From a virus: 64,000 bases of DNA. The stretch covers positions 1 through 64,000 of the IMG/VR virus record IMGVR_UViG_3300046820_001050, one strand, 5' to 3'. Below, piece after piece: positions 43,857 through 51,673 of the stretch. The notes beneath the pieces were generated by a model. That model saw only the letters and a list, made by a program, of their open reading frames with translations. It was not told the DNA's origin and searched no databases. Made by a program: the position numbers and the translations under genes. Position 1 is the stretch's first letter. Each line of letters starts with the position of its first letter.

Positions 43857-43893
43857 CAAAAAAAGGGCTACCGTAATTGGTAACCCCTTTAAT
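43857..43893 (-). terminator. strong rho-independent terminator
   Basis: On the minus strand an approximately 12-bp stem (GGTTACC/GGTAGCC core plus flanking A/T and G/C pairs, loop AATTAC) is followed by eight T. It closes the exported Ig-domain protein gene at 43904 and separates it from the PA14 gene. Confidence 0.88.
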
Positions 43894-43903
43894 GTTGGAC
43901 TAA

Positions 43904-45043
43904 TTACTTAACAAGAGTAACCTTAGCCTTTGGATTCTTTGCATTCCATTGGCGAGCCAACTTGTTGAAAGCATCCTTAAGTGACTTGATTGCTGCAGCA
44001 TTATCTGCTGTCAACTTAGCAACGACTGCATCATGTGCAACCTTTACATCAGCAAGTGCCTTATCTGAAGCAACCTTTGCATCTGCTAGTGCCTTTGCTG
44101 AAGCAGCCTTCTCTGCTGCTAGAGCAGCATCTGAAGCAACCTTTGCAGCAGCAGCATCCACAGCAGCCTTTAGAACTGCAGCATCTGCTACAGCCTTAGC
44201 AGCAAGTGCTGCATCCTTAGCAGCCTTTTCTGCAGCAAGTTCTGTGATTAGATCACGAACAGCAATTTCTGCAAATGGTGCAAGTGTACGAGCAGTTAGA
44301 CCTACTACGTCTGCAGAAGCAGCATCAGAAGATGTTGTTGGTGCAAATGTGATAAGTGCTCGTGAGCCAGTTGTTGGAAGAGTTGCCTTGAAGGTTGCTG
44401 TTCCAAAATCTGCAAGTGTAGCACCAGTTGTTACTGTTGCTGTGTCTAGTGTTGCTGTTGCAGCAAAGACTGTTGCAGTAATTGACTTACCAGATACCTT
44501 ATTACCAAATGCATCTGTTGCAGTTACTGTAATGTCCTGCTTTGTTCCTGCTGCACCTGATGTAGGTGCTGCAACTGTTAGGTTATTAATCTTTCCAGCA
44601 GTTCCCTGTACATAGTATGTAAGGGTTGTTCCACCGTTGTTGATTACAACTGTACCAATTGCTGTTGTCTTTGTGTAGACAAAAAATGTTGCAGTTGTTC
44701 CAGTACCTGTTGCAATTGTCAAAGATGATGATCCTGACGATGCTCCTACTGGTGCTGCTGATGTGTTTAGTGCTGATACGATTGTTGCGTTAGTTGCTAC
44801 TGCAGAAACTGATGTTCCTGCTGCTACTGTTGCTACAAAACGCAATGCATCTGTTGCATCAATTACGTTATCTTCTGGGACTGGCAATGCAGCAGGTGTA
44901 GCAATTACACCGTTAGTGGTGTTTGCTGTACCATTTAGCGTTACTGCGACTGTCATTACTGTAGCATTTGCAGGTGCTACTGCGACCATGCCCAAAGTCA
45001 TGGCTGCAACCACGGCTAGTGCGATCTTCTTGAATGAATTCAT
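43904..45043 (-). CDS. secreted Ig-fold, alanine-rich surface protein
   Basis: 379 aa; ATG 45043 after AAGGAGAAATACGA. Signal peptide (FKKIALAVVAAMTLGMVAV, cleavage after ANA), Thr/Ala-rich beta region, one bacterial Ig-like domain (about 160-245: GTKQDITVTATDAFGN), then a long Ala/Lys/Asp coiled coil with near-repeats (KALADAKVASDKALADVK). Similar to cell-surface proteins of low-GC freshwater actinobacteria, so possibly acquired from a host. Role could be virion decoration, surface masking or adsorption interference. Confidence 0.75.
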   Translation of the reverse strand: MNSFKKIALAVVAAMTLGMVAVAPANATVMTVAVTLNGTANTTNGVIATPAALPVPEDNVIDATDALRFVATVAAGTSVSAVATNATIVSALNTSAAPVGASSGSSSLTIATGTGTTATFFVYTKTTAIGTVVINNGGTTLTYYVQGTAGKINNLTVAAPTSGAAGTKQDITVTATDAFGNKVSGKSITATVFAATATLDTATVTTGATLADFGTATFKATLPTTGSRALITFAPTTSSDAASADVVGLTARTLAPFAEIAVRDLITELAAEKAAKDAALAAKAVADAAVLKAAVDAAAAKVASDAALAAEKAASAKALADAKVASDKALADVKVAHDAVVAKLTADNAAAIKSLKDAFNKLARQWNAKNPKAKVTLVK

Positions 45044-45059
45044 TCGTATTTCTCCTTAT

Positions 45060-46832
45060 TTATAGTAGATTAAATCTATCCAGATAATCTTTTACATCAT
45101 CTGGCATAGGTTTATATTGTATCACGTTGTCAGGTAGTTCGTCAACTCGCTTAGATCTATCTCTAAAAGTGTGAACCTCTACCTCAGTGTCTATATTTTT
45201 AGGGGTATGAGATATAGCCCCAAAAATAGCACCACACACAGCATCAGCCAAGTCCTTTGACTTTTTGCGTGGGTGGTCAACTCTATCATTTTTCATAATT
45301 TTTAACTGTGTTAGTTCATCAAATAATAAATCAATTGCTGGCATGGCAAGTCTTTCCTCGTAAACAAGCATAGCCATATCTTCGTAGTGCTTCTTAGCAA
45401 CAGAAACAGTATCTGTTCTCATTCCAACCTGCTTCAACTCATTCTGAATATCAAAGGATTGCCAGCGGTCAAAAGAAACCATGCCAATATCAAACCCAAG
45501 TCTTCTAAGGTTCTGAATCCACTGTTTAACCTCAGATAGGTTAACTGGGCCCTCAACCTTTGGCTCCCACCATGCTACTGCATCTACTACTACTATAGGG
45601 GCCACCTGTTCATAATTGTTAATTACTTGAATGTTTACCCATTTTTCTACATGTGCAATTGCTACGGCACACTTGTCATGCTTTTGTGCAAGGTCAGCGT
45701 GTACATAATATTTCTTAGTTGGGTCTGGTTTAAATGCTTCATCAAACCTTTTAAATGTATCTACTGGGTTTCTTAATGTCATGCAGGCTCTTACTTTATC
45801 TGCCTGCTTAAAGAATGCATCCGATGCAAATGTTGGTACACATGCAAAACGCATCATTGCATCACCAAGGTCTGTCATGAATGCAATCATGAAATCATCT
45901 ATCTTACGAGTAGGGTTTACTTCCCATGTAGGTCTCTTTAGTGCAAATACTCCAGGATATTTGTATGATGTAATCTGATCTTCATCCCACGAAATTTCAA
46001 ATGTGTTGTCTGGGCTATCTTCTGGAAGCAATGGATTAATAGTAAACTTGTGTGTTCTTTCTATTACTTCCTTTTCAGCAACAACATCATCATATCTTTC
46101 TGAAATAAAGTCACCTGGATAGCGTGGGAATGAAAGCAAAACAACCTTGCCAAGGTCTGGGAATCGAGAGTCTACTGATCCACGGAAAGCCTTGTAGATA
46201 TTATCAGCAGTCTTTCCTTGTTCATTGCCTGTTCCGACCTCAGATGCAAAACCAGAAATCTCATCAAGCACTGCAAGAAGAAGGTTCAAGCCCTCATGTG
46301 ATTCACGCTCTGAGTGACCAGAGTAAACAGTAATTGATTTATCAAATTCAATTGAGTCAGCCTTTGCATAATACTTTCCAGCAAACCAAGGAGATCTTTC
46401 AATCTTTGATTTAAAACCTTTAAAGAAAACATTCTTAGCCTGTTGAGCGTTAATCGCTACGTTAATCAAGTCAATAGCATCTCCAGAGGGCTTACCAAAA
46501 TACTTTGCTGGGTCTTTAAGGCATAGAAGTTTATATACGATATATGAACAGGCTACAGTTGATGTGAAGTCTTTTCCAGATCCCTTGCCAAGTTGCAGGA
46601 TAATCTCGTTCTTTGTGTACTTATTATAGTACTGGGTTCCTTTTTCTTCCCCCATAATATTTATCAAATCCTCTTTGCGGTAGATCTGACTCATTGCTTC
46701 TACGATATCGTATTGAATATCAGAAAGTGGGGGCTGTCCAAGGTATGCTTCACCTTCTACAAACGTTCTTGCATCTACTGGGGTCTCATTAAAATGATCA
46801 TCCTGTAGTGCCTCTAAGAACTCATTGAACAT
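45060..46832 (-). CDS. terminase large subunit
   Basis: 590 aa; ATG 46832 is chosen over a TTG three codons upstream. Walker A-like LQLGKGSGKD (residue about 80), Walker B LLAVLDEISGF, then an RNase H-like nuclease with YYVHADLAQKHD (Asp), FDRWQSF and KDLADAVCGA (late Asp). It pumps DNA into proheads and cuts it at headful or defined ends. Overlaps the small subunit gene by 11 bases. Confidence 0.93.
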   Translation of the reverse strand: MFNEFLEALQDDHFNETPVDARTFVEGEAYLGQPPLSDIQYDIVEAMSQIYRKEDLINIMGEEKGTQYYNKYTKNEIILQLGKGSGKDFTSTVACSYIVYKLLCLKDPAKYFGKPSGDAIDLINVAINAQQAKNVFFKGFKSKIERSPWFAGKYYAKADSIEFDKSITVYSGHSERESHEGLNLLLAVLDEISGFASEVGTGNEQGKTADNIYKAFRGSVDSRFPDLGKVVLLSFPRYPGDFISERYDDVVAEKEVIERTHKFTINPLLPEDSPDNTFEISWDEDQITSYKYPGVFALKRPTWEVNPTRKIDDFMIAFMTDLGDAMMRFACVPTFASDAFFKQADKVRACMTLRNPVDTFKRFDEAFKPDPTKKYYVHADLAQKHDKCAVAIAHVEKWVNIQVINNYEQVAPIVVVDAVAWWEPKVEGPVNLSEVKQWIQNLRRLGFDIGMVSFDRWQSFDIQNELKQVGMRTDTVSVAKKHYEDMAMLVYEERLAMPAIDLLFDELTQLKIMKNDRVDHPRKKSKDLADAVCGAIFGAISHTPKNIDTEVEVHTFRDRSKRVDELPDNVIQYKPMPDDVKDYLDRFNLL

Positions 46833-47358
46833 CGTGGACAACGGTAATCACCTCATTGTTTTTTGCAAATGAAGATAGCCTACGCATAATCTCATCACGA
46901 ACCTGTGGGTACTCTGAGGCAATATCTTTTAGAATAAGAACAAGGATCTCTTGACGCTTTTCAATTTCCATCATCTCTTCTGCAAGTTCTTTATTCTCAA
47001 GAAGTCCAGCCTTTTGTAGCATGTCAATACGCTTAGACTCAATGTCCATTACAAGTTTGATGGCAGCAGTCTTTGCGCTAAGGTTATTTGTCATAGACGC
47101 TTCATCAATAACTTCGTATGTACGAGACACTAACTTGCTATAGTGTGTGTCTGCTGCTGCTAGTGCCTCTTTAGCACGAGCACGGATAGCATCGTTAGCA
47201 GATGCCATAACCTTCCACTCATTGATAAGTGTAACGACTCTTTGTCTTGGAATATCAAGTTGTTTTGAAATTACAGTTGGGTCGTTGCCCTTTAGGTATT
47301 CTTCTACTACTTGATTAACTTGGTCAAGGTGCTTAACTAAATCATCTTCAGTTGACAT
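46822..47358 (-). CDS. terminase small subunit
   Basis: 178 aa with an N-terminal helix-turn-helix (VVEEYLKGNDPTVISKQLDIPRQRV), a central helical oligomerisation part and an acidic C-terminus. Position just upstream of the large subunit and overlapping it supports the call. It should bind the packaging site. The overlapping DUF3310 gene precedes it. Confidence 0.8.
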   Translation of the reverse strand: MSTEDDLVKHLDQVNQVVEEYLKGNDPTVISKQLDIPRQRVVTLINEWKVMASANDAIRARAKEALAAADTHYSKLVSRTYEVIDEASMTNNLSAKTAAIKLVMDIESKRIDMLQKAGLLENKELAEEMMEIEKRQEILVLILKDIASEYPQVRDEIMRRLSSFAKNNEVITVVHDVQ

Positions 47359-47590
47359 ACTTGCCCTCTAGCCTATTTATTTCATCTTTTATGTAGAAGA
47401 TTGCTTTCTCAAGATCCTGAATGGTTTTTGATTCATCCTTGATTCCTGCTCTCCATAAATACTTAAATGCATTTCCAATGTTGAAGTTGCGATGTCTTGT
47501 TATCTGAATACACTCTACACCAGAAGGATCTGTTGTGTAGTGAGTTGGATGATTGACTTGATCAACAGTTATATTTAGGCTCTCACTCAT
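47348..47590 (-). CDS. DUF3310 protein
   Basis: 80 aa; the start is placed at ATG 47590 (MSESLNITVDQV), which overlaps the upstream gene. VNHPTHYT, GVECIQITRHRNFNIGNAFKYLWRAG and DLEKAIFYIKDEI are the DUF3310 hallmark, a small phage family possibly linked to nucleotide metabolism; role unproven. Confidence 0.9.
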   Translation of the reverse strand: MSESLNITVDQVNHPTHYTTDPSGVECIQITRHRNFNIGNAFKYLWRAGIKDESKTIQDLEKAIFYIKDEINRLEGKYVN

Positions 47591-47705
47591 CGTCTTCCTC
47601 CCAATCAAACTCCTGTGGCATATTCCGCAGTGTTGCAGTTGCATACGAAATACCAACTGCTGCTACCAATGATAATACAAAAAGAATGTACTTAATCTTT
47701 TTCAT
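47583..47705 (-). CDS. 40-aa membrane peptide
   Basis: ATG 47705 within the upstream gene. One hydrophobic segment (KYILFVLSLVAAVGISYATA) followed by PQEFDWEEDDE, an acidic tail ending seen in other actinophage peptides. Overlaps both neighbours. Unknown. Confidence 0.6.
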   Translation of the reverse strand: MKKIKYILFVLSLVAAVGISYATATLRNMPQEFDWEEDDE

Positions 47706-47857
47706 CGCTTTGATTTCCTTAATCCAAATTTAGCAAGGTAAACATAGACAGTTTCTAATGAGCATCCACATTCCTTTGCAATATCTTCTGGTGTTTTTTT
47801 ATCCATAAGATATCTCTTACGCATAAATGTTTCACTTGTATATAGTTTAGCACCCAT
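47702..47857 (-). CDS. 51-aa helix-turn-helix protein
   Basis: TPEDIAKECGCSLETVYVYLAKFGLRK reads as a helix-turn-helix; start at ATG 47857. Small DNA-binding protein, possibly a regulator of late or replication genes. Overlaps the membrane peptide gene by 4 bases. Confidence 0.65.
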   Translation of the reverse strand: MGAKLYTSETFMRKRYLMDKKTPEDIAKECGCSLETVYVYLAKFGLRKSKR

Positions 47858-47868
47858 GAGATTAATTG

Positions 47869-48507
47869 TCAAGCCTCCATCTCATTAATTTCATAATTGA
47901 ATCTGTCAGAGTTTTCTAAGATCCATTTATCCTGATTTTCAACGTCATATTTTCTTTCATTAATTATTCTATCAATCAAGTATTCTTTTTCAAGGGTAAA
48001 TGAAGGCTCATAAATACGCACTCTATTGTTAGGTTGAATCGCAAAGTTTCCGTCATCTCTTTGTATTACGTGTCCACACTTATGATCTGCAGGGCTTTCA
48101 GAGTATCCGTCATCTAAAACATTTGTATCTGGATTGTGCCAGTCTAATGTAAATAGATATGTACCCTTGTGCATTGTCTTTGTTCTGTCAATGTAAGACA
48201 TTCTAAGATTTGTTAGATTTTCAAATCTTGTTACAGCAATGTGATGACTGAAAGAATTCCATAATACCAGGTTGTGTAGGTCTGGCTCAGGTATACCTGG
48301 CTCTGTGCAAAAGGCAGAGATAGGAAGTCTCCACCAAAGACCACCATCTGGCATCATAATATGAAATAGTGGGCTTCTAGACTTTAAACTTGATACGCCA
48401 AAGACGACACACTCAAAGTATTTGTCATGACTATCTTGGTGATTTCTTAAATAATTTCCTCTTACATAGCAATGTATTGGTGGTATGTTTGCATTTAACT
48501 CTGGCAT
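47869..48507 (-). CDS. conserved phage protein of unknown function, 212 aa
   Basis: Aromatic-rich beta protein with CYVRGNYLRNHQDSHDKYFECVVFGV at the N-terminus and DGGLWWRLPISAFC. Similar sequences occur in other actino- and cyanophages without assigned role. Coupled to the resolvase gene upstream (TAATG). Confidence 0.75.
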   Translation of the reverse strand: MPELNANIPPIHCYVRGNYLRNHQDSHDKYFECVVFGVSSLKSRSPLFHIMMPDGGLWWRLPISAFCTEPGIPEPDLHNLVLWNSFSHHIAVTRFENLTNLRMSYIDRTKTMHKGTYLFTLDWHNPDTNVLDDGYSESPADHKCGHVIQRDDGNFAIQPNNRVRIYEPSFTLEKEYLIDRIINERKYDVENQDKWILENSDRFNYEINEMEA

Positions 48508-49103
48508 TATTCAGTCCCTCCTACTGCTTTATTCCAATTCTTCATTGCCCAGTGGCCAATACCACAGGCATCTGCTACATCATTATCTGTAATTGTTCTA
48601 TCGTATTGCATGTTAATAAAACTAATCGTTCTTTGCTTTCGTATTTCTCTTTCGTAAGACTTGAGCCATGACTCTGACTTCCCTGGATTTTGTGACTTAA
48701 TAAATAGTTTTTCATCTTTAGAAATCTTCTTGTTTCCAATAAAGTTCTGCCAAGTAATTGGTGCTACCTTGCCTATAATCTTAGTACCAGACTGTCCTGC
48801 TGCTCCAAGTATTGCACCCTGAACAAGAGCAAGATCTGCAGCAGTCTTAGGGCTATTCATAAATACTGTGTGCTCAATAACGATAGCCTCAAAGCCTTCA
48901 TATATATCAAGGAAAGCCTTTACTTTTTGTCCAGCATCCATAACCTTTTCGTAGGTATTCTTGCCTTTAAAATTAATCTTGCCTACCGACTTTAATGTTT
49001 TTTCTTGAGTATTGAAAATAGCAAAGGCAAGACTATTAGTGCTTGCATCTATAGCACAAATAGTTTTTGGAGGTTTATTTCCTATTGCCTCTGCTAGTTT
49101 CAT
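48507..49103 (-). CDS. RuvC-like Holliday junction resolvase
   Basis: 198 aa, RNase H fold. Acidic catalytic residues lie in ICAIDASTNSLAFAIF (first Asp), AIVIEHTVF (Glu) and DNDVADACGIGHWA (late Asp pair). It should cut four-way junctions during replication or packaging. Part of the recombination block with RecA and a Cas4-like nuclease. Confidence 0.88.
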   Translation of the reverse strand: MKLAEAIGNKPPKTICAIDASTNSLAFAIFNTQEKTLKSVGKINFKGKNTYEKVMDAGQKVKAFLDIYEGFEAIVIEHTVFMNSPKTAADLALVQGAILGAAGQSGTKIIGKVAPITWQNFIGNKKISKDEKLFIKSQNPGKSESWLKSYEREIRKQRTISFINMQYDRTITDNDVADACGIGHWAMKNWNKAVGGTE

Positions 49104-49375
49104 TTTAAATTATCCTTTATTTCTTTTAGTGCTTTTGCTACGTCAGAAGGATTTACATTACACTTTACACAAAGACTTTCATCATTATATATTGACAAAG
49201 GTTCTTTGCATGACTTGCAAGTTCTTTCCTTCCCCTTTCTTTTTTGTCGTCTATAAATTATATACCTTGCAGCAATTTTTTCTTTAGTAGACATATCTCT
49301 ACATTCAGGTGAACAATATATCTGATAAGTTATATCTGTTTTAAATTGTTTGTCACACCATTGACAATGTTTCAT
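49100..49375 (-). CDS. double zinc-ribbon protein
   Basis: 91 aa with HCQWCDK ... YCSPECRD and TCKSCKE ... LCVKCN, two four-Cys sites. Basic middle (RRQKRKGKE). Recurrent in actinophages near recombination genes; may bind DNA. Overlaps the exonuclease gene by 23 bases. Confidence 0.75.
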   Translation of the reverse strand: MKHCQWCDKQFKTDITYQIYCSPECRDMSTKEKIAARYIIYRRQKRKGKERTCKSCKEPLSIYNDESLCVKCNVNPSDVAKALKEIKDNLK

Positions 49376-50153
49376 CTAGTGGCTCCAAGGACTTTAGTTT
49401 AAAGTCTCCCTTACCAGCATCTGCACAAGCCTTTTTAATAGGACATGATTTGCAAATTTTTGAATTTGAGCGATAGTTCTTTTCAGGAAGGGTTCTGTCG
49501 ACCCAAGCCTTACGAACTGATCTCATCCATTCAAACGTCTGGTCTACCCACCGACGATAATAATCATTTACTTCTACTGGAAGGATTAGCAACTCATGGT
49601 TATTTTTATTCTCATAAATAAGAACTGCCTTAGCCTTCTTCAGAATTTTCATATAAATTAACAACTGAATAAGGTGACCGCTCTTAGGCTTATTGTGTGC
49701 CTTGCGGTATTCAAACCCTTCGTTCATCATTGTTTTAATTTCACCAAGGAGTTCTTCTCCCTGCCAATTAACAATAACATCTCCATAGCCAAAGATTGGT
49801 GGATCATTATGTGTGATCTTAAATTCAGAATCTACAAGGAAGTCTGGAACATTACCCATTGCTTCTTGAATTCTTTCGTGTGACTTTGTTCCTGCAGTCA
49901 TGTTTGCTGCGCTGTATGGTGTTGCATCATCTTCAAACATTTGTCCATCAAAAGCAAGGTACCAGTATCTTGGGCACTCTCCATGCCCATAGGCAATGGT
50001 TGATGGAGCAAAGGTTTTCTTTTGTGTTTGCTTGTCTATGCGGGTTACAGTATAGCCAGACTGAATTTTTTCAGTAAGACCAGCAACATCTATTGCGTGT
50101 ACTGGTGGCTTTTCCTGCTTAACCATAATCTGCTGTAATAAACTTTTTGTCAT
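49353..50153 (-). CDS. Cas4-like PD-(D/E)XK exonuclease
   Basis: 266 aa. GTKSHERI, then GYGDVIVNWQGEELLGEIKTM provide the Asp, Glu and Lys of the nuclease core; GECPRYWYLA upstream and CKSCPIKKAC at the C-terminus could hold a [4Fe-4S] cluster as in Cas4/AddB. It would resect DNA ends for recombination. No CRISPR locus is present, so it is a phage recombination enzyme. Confidence 0.85.
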   Translation of the reverse strand: MTKSLLQQIMVKQEKPPVHAIDVAGLTEKIQSGYTVTRIDKQTQKKTFAPSTIAYGHGECPRYWYLAFDGQMFEDDATPYSAANMTAGTKSHERIQEAMGNVPDFLVDSEFKITHNDPPIFGYGDVIVNWQGEELLGEIKTMMNEGFEYRKAHNKPKSGHLIQLLIYMKILKKAKAVLIYENKNNHELLILPVEVNDYYRRWVDQTFEWMRSVRKAWVDRTLPEKNYRSNSKICKSCPIKKACADAGKGDFKLKSLEPLDETLSMV

Positions 50154-50188
50154 GTTTTACTCGTTTCTATTAGTATAAGTATAGCAGA

Positions 50189-50494
50189 TTAACGTGTGAT
50201 GTACTTGAGTGCAGACACCAAATTATTAAGCGACTCTGCTGCCGTATAATAAAGATTCTTCTTTCCACGATCCGATTTGTCTACATTAGCCATCCATGTT
50301 GCCTTAAATGCCATCTTTGCTGCGATGGCCTGCAATCTTACAATCTCCACGTGGGCAACATTGATTGGAATATCTGGCTTTATAATTAGTTTAGCAATCA
50401 TTGTTAGTGCTATTGTTAATTCTTCGTCTTGCATATAGTCTGCAATCTCTGACAAACCATTTACCATATCAATTGTAGTATTTTCGTTTTGCAA
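50189..50494 (-). CDS. conserved 101-aa phage protein
   Basis: Helical, with FKATWMANVDKSDRGKKNLYYTAAESLNNL, a segment recurrent in actinophages. Unknown function. Stands alone between the exonuclease and an oxygenase gene. Confidence 0.7.
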   Translation of the reverse strand: MQNENTTIDMVNGLSEIADYMQDEELTIALTMIAKLIIKPDIPINVAHVEIVRLQAIAAKMAFKATWMANVDKSDRGKKNLYYTAAESLNNLVSALKYITR

Positions 50495-50549
50495 TTTTTT
50501 TCCGATCTAGTAGTTATTTTAAATTATTATAAATTATTTACCGATATTG

Positions 50550-51218
50550 TTATTGTAAAGACTGTTCTTTTTTACTAAAGTCTTCTTTATATTTTGCAAA
50601 TACTGGATCTGCATTCCATTTATCAAGTCTTTCTTTTCTTGCTTCTGGAGATCTAGCAGGAAGGTTTAATTCTTCAAAGTCTTTCTTTGTTGAAAAATGC
50701 ATAGTCAAAACCTCAGTGTTGTTTCCTTCTTTAAAAAGCACTGGCTCTCTCCAATGTGCCTGACCTGCACCCCAAAAAACAAGAAGGTCTCCATACTGAA
50801 GATTAAAACTTTCATCTTCAATTACTATTGGCCAATCAATATTTGCGTCTAACTGATAGTCCATTGTTAGTTTAGAAAAATAATTATCTGAATCATAGTG
50901 CACTGGAAGTTTTGGATTTACTCCTGGACTATGCTCTTGATTATAACTAAGGTAACTATTGTGGTACATAAAAACATCTTCTCCAACTAATGTTGAAGCA
51001 AACTTTTCAAGTTTTCTACGTATGTGCTCTGGGTACATAACTTCTATTTGCATTCTTGCCATAGTTGGCAAAACAAGTGGAGAATAAAACTCACTTAAAT
51101 CTTTAGCATTTTTTTGATACTTAATAATTGCAAGAAGAACTTCTATTTCTTCATCAGTAAAAAAGTTTTTAACAATGTGTGGAACTATCTTATTTTTTGG
51201 TTCATGTCCTGTATTCAT
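50550..51218 (-). CDS. 2OG-Fe(II) oxygenase, divergent
   Basis: 222 aa. The start is placed at the second in-frame ATG (51218) because TATAAT (plus 51225-51230) ends 6 nt upstream. PVHYDSD supplies His/Asp, GQAHWREPV the distal His. The 2OG-binding Arg is less obvious than in the paralogues. LNLQYGDLLVFWG resembles the late core strand. Located inside the replication region, away from the other oxygenases. Confidence 0.75.
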   Translation of the reverse strand: MNTGHEPKNKIVPHIVKNFFTDEEIEVLLAIIKYQKNAKDLSEFYSPLVLPTMARMQIEVMYPEHIRRKLEKFASTLVGEDVFMYHNSYLSYNQEHSPGVNPKLPVHYDSDNYFSKLTMDYQLDANIDWPIVIEDESFNLQYGDLLVFWGAGQAHWREPVLFKEGNNTEVLTMHFSTKKDFEELNLPARSPEARKERLDKWNADPVFAKYKEDFSKKEQSLQ

Positions 51219-51225
51219 AATACTA

Positions 51226-51513
51226 TTATACACCATCCTCTGAAAGTTGTTCTAAAATGCTCATCTCAATTATAGCAAGTCTTACCTTTGCATTCCCCTC
51301 GCCTATTACTACAACAATGGCTGGATCTTTTCCGTTCTTCATAGCATCTGTTGTGGCCTTAGCCCAAACCTCTTTATTCAAAGTAAAAGATTTTCCAACC
51401 TCTTTAAAGTCTACAACAAAGTTTTTCCAGGATGCATCACCCTTTTGAGTATTACGACCAGAATTCTTATGCTGCTTAGCACCTATTCTCTTGGACTCAC
51501 TCTTCTCTGTCAT
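51226..51513 (-). CDS. Hjc-like PD-(D/E)XK nuclease
   Basis: 95 aa; ATG 51513 (MTEKSESKRIGAKQ) overlaps the upstream gene. KGDASWKNFVVDFKEV gives the Asp...Asp-x-Lys core, after RIGAKQHKNSGRN. Resembles archaeal-type or phage Holliday junction resolvases. A second resolvase beside RuvC is unusual but known in phages. Confidence 0.7.
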   Translation of the reverse strand: MTEKSESKRIGAKQHKNSGRNTQKGDASWKNFVVDFKEVGKSFTLNKEVWAKATTDAMKNGKDPAIVVVIGEGNAKVRLAIIEMSILEQLSEDGV

Positions 51514-51673
51514 TACCCTTCCATTTCTGCTTTCCAAACTTAACACTGCTTAGGTGTTTGCTGGGGCACATCCATGTTGCAGTCTTTGTGTCTGCATAAA
51601 GTCTTAAAGATCTTACCTCTGCCTTGCACTCGTGGCATGTAAACTTGCCAGTATATACTGTGTAACTAGCCAT
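51497..51673 (-). CDS. 58-aa zinc-ribbon protein
   Basis: FTCHECKAEV and MCPSKHLSSVKFGKQKWKG: one Cys pair and a Cys/His-containing second half. Start ATG 51673 overlaps the RecA gene stop. It overlaps the resolvase start by 17 bases. Conserved pattern in actinophages; role unknown. Confidence 0.65.
   Translation of the reverse strand: MASYTVYTGKFTCHECKAEVRSLRLYADTKTATWMCPSKHLSSVKFGKQKWKGNDREE

Noticed and set aside
43962-44615. A 217-codon plus-strand frame opposite the Ig-fold surface protein
   Set aside because: Composition is an Ala/Ser artefact of the repeated GCA/GCT codons on the other strand; the minus frame has a signal peptide and terminator.
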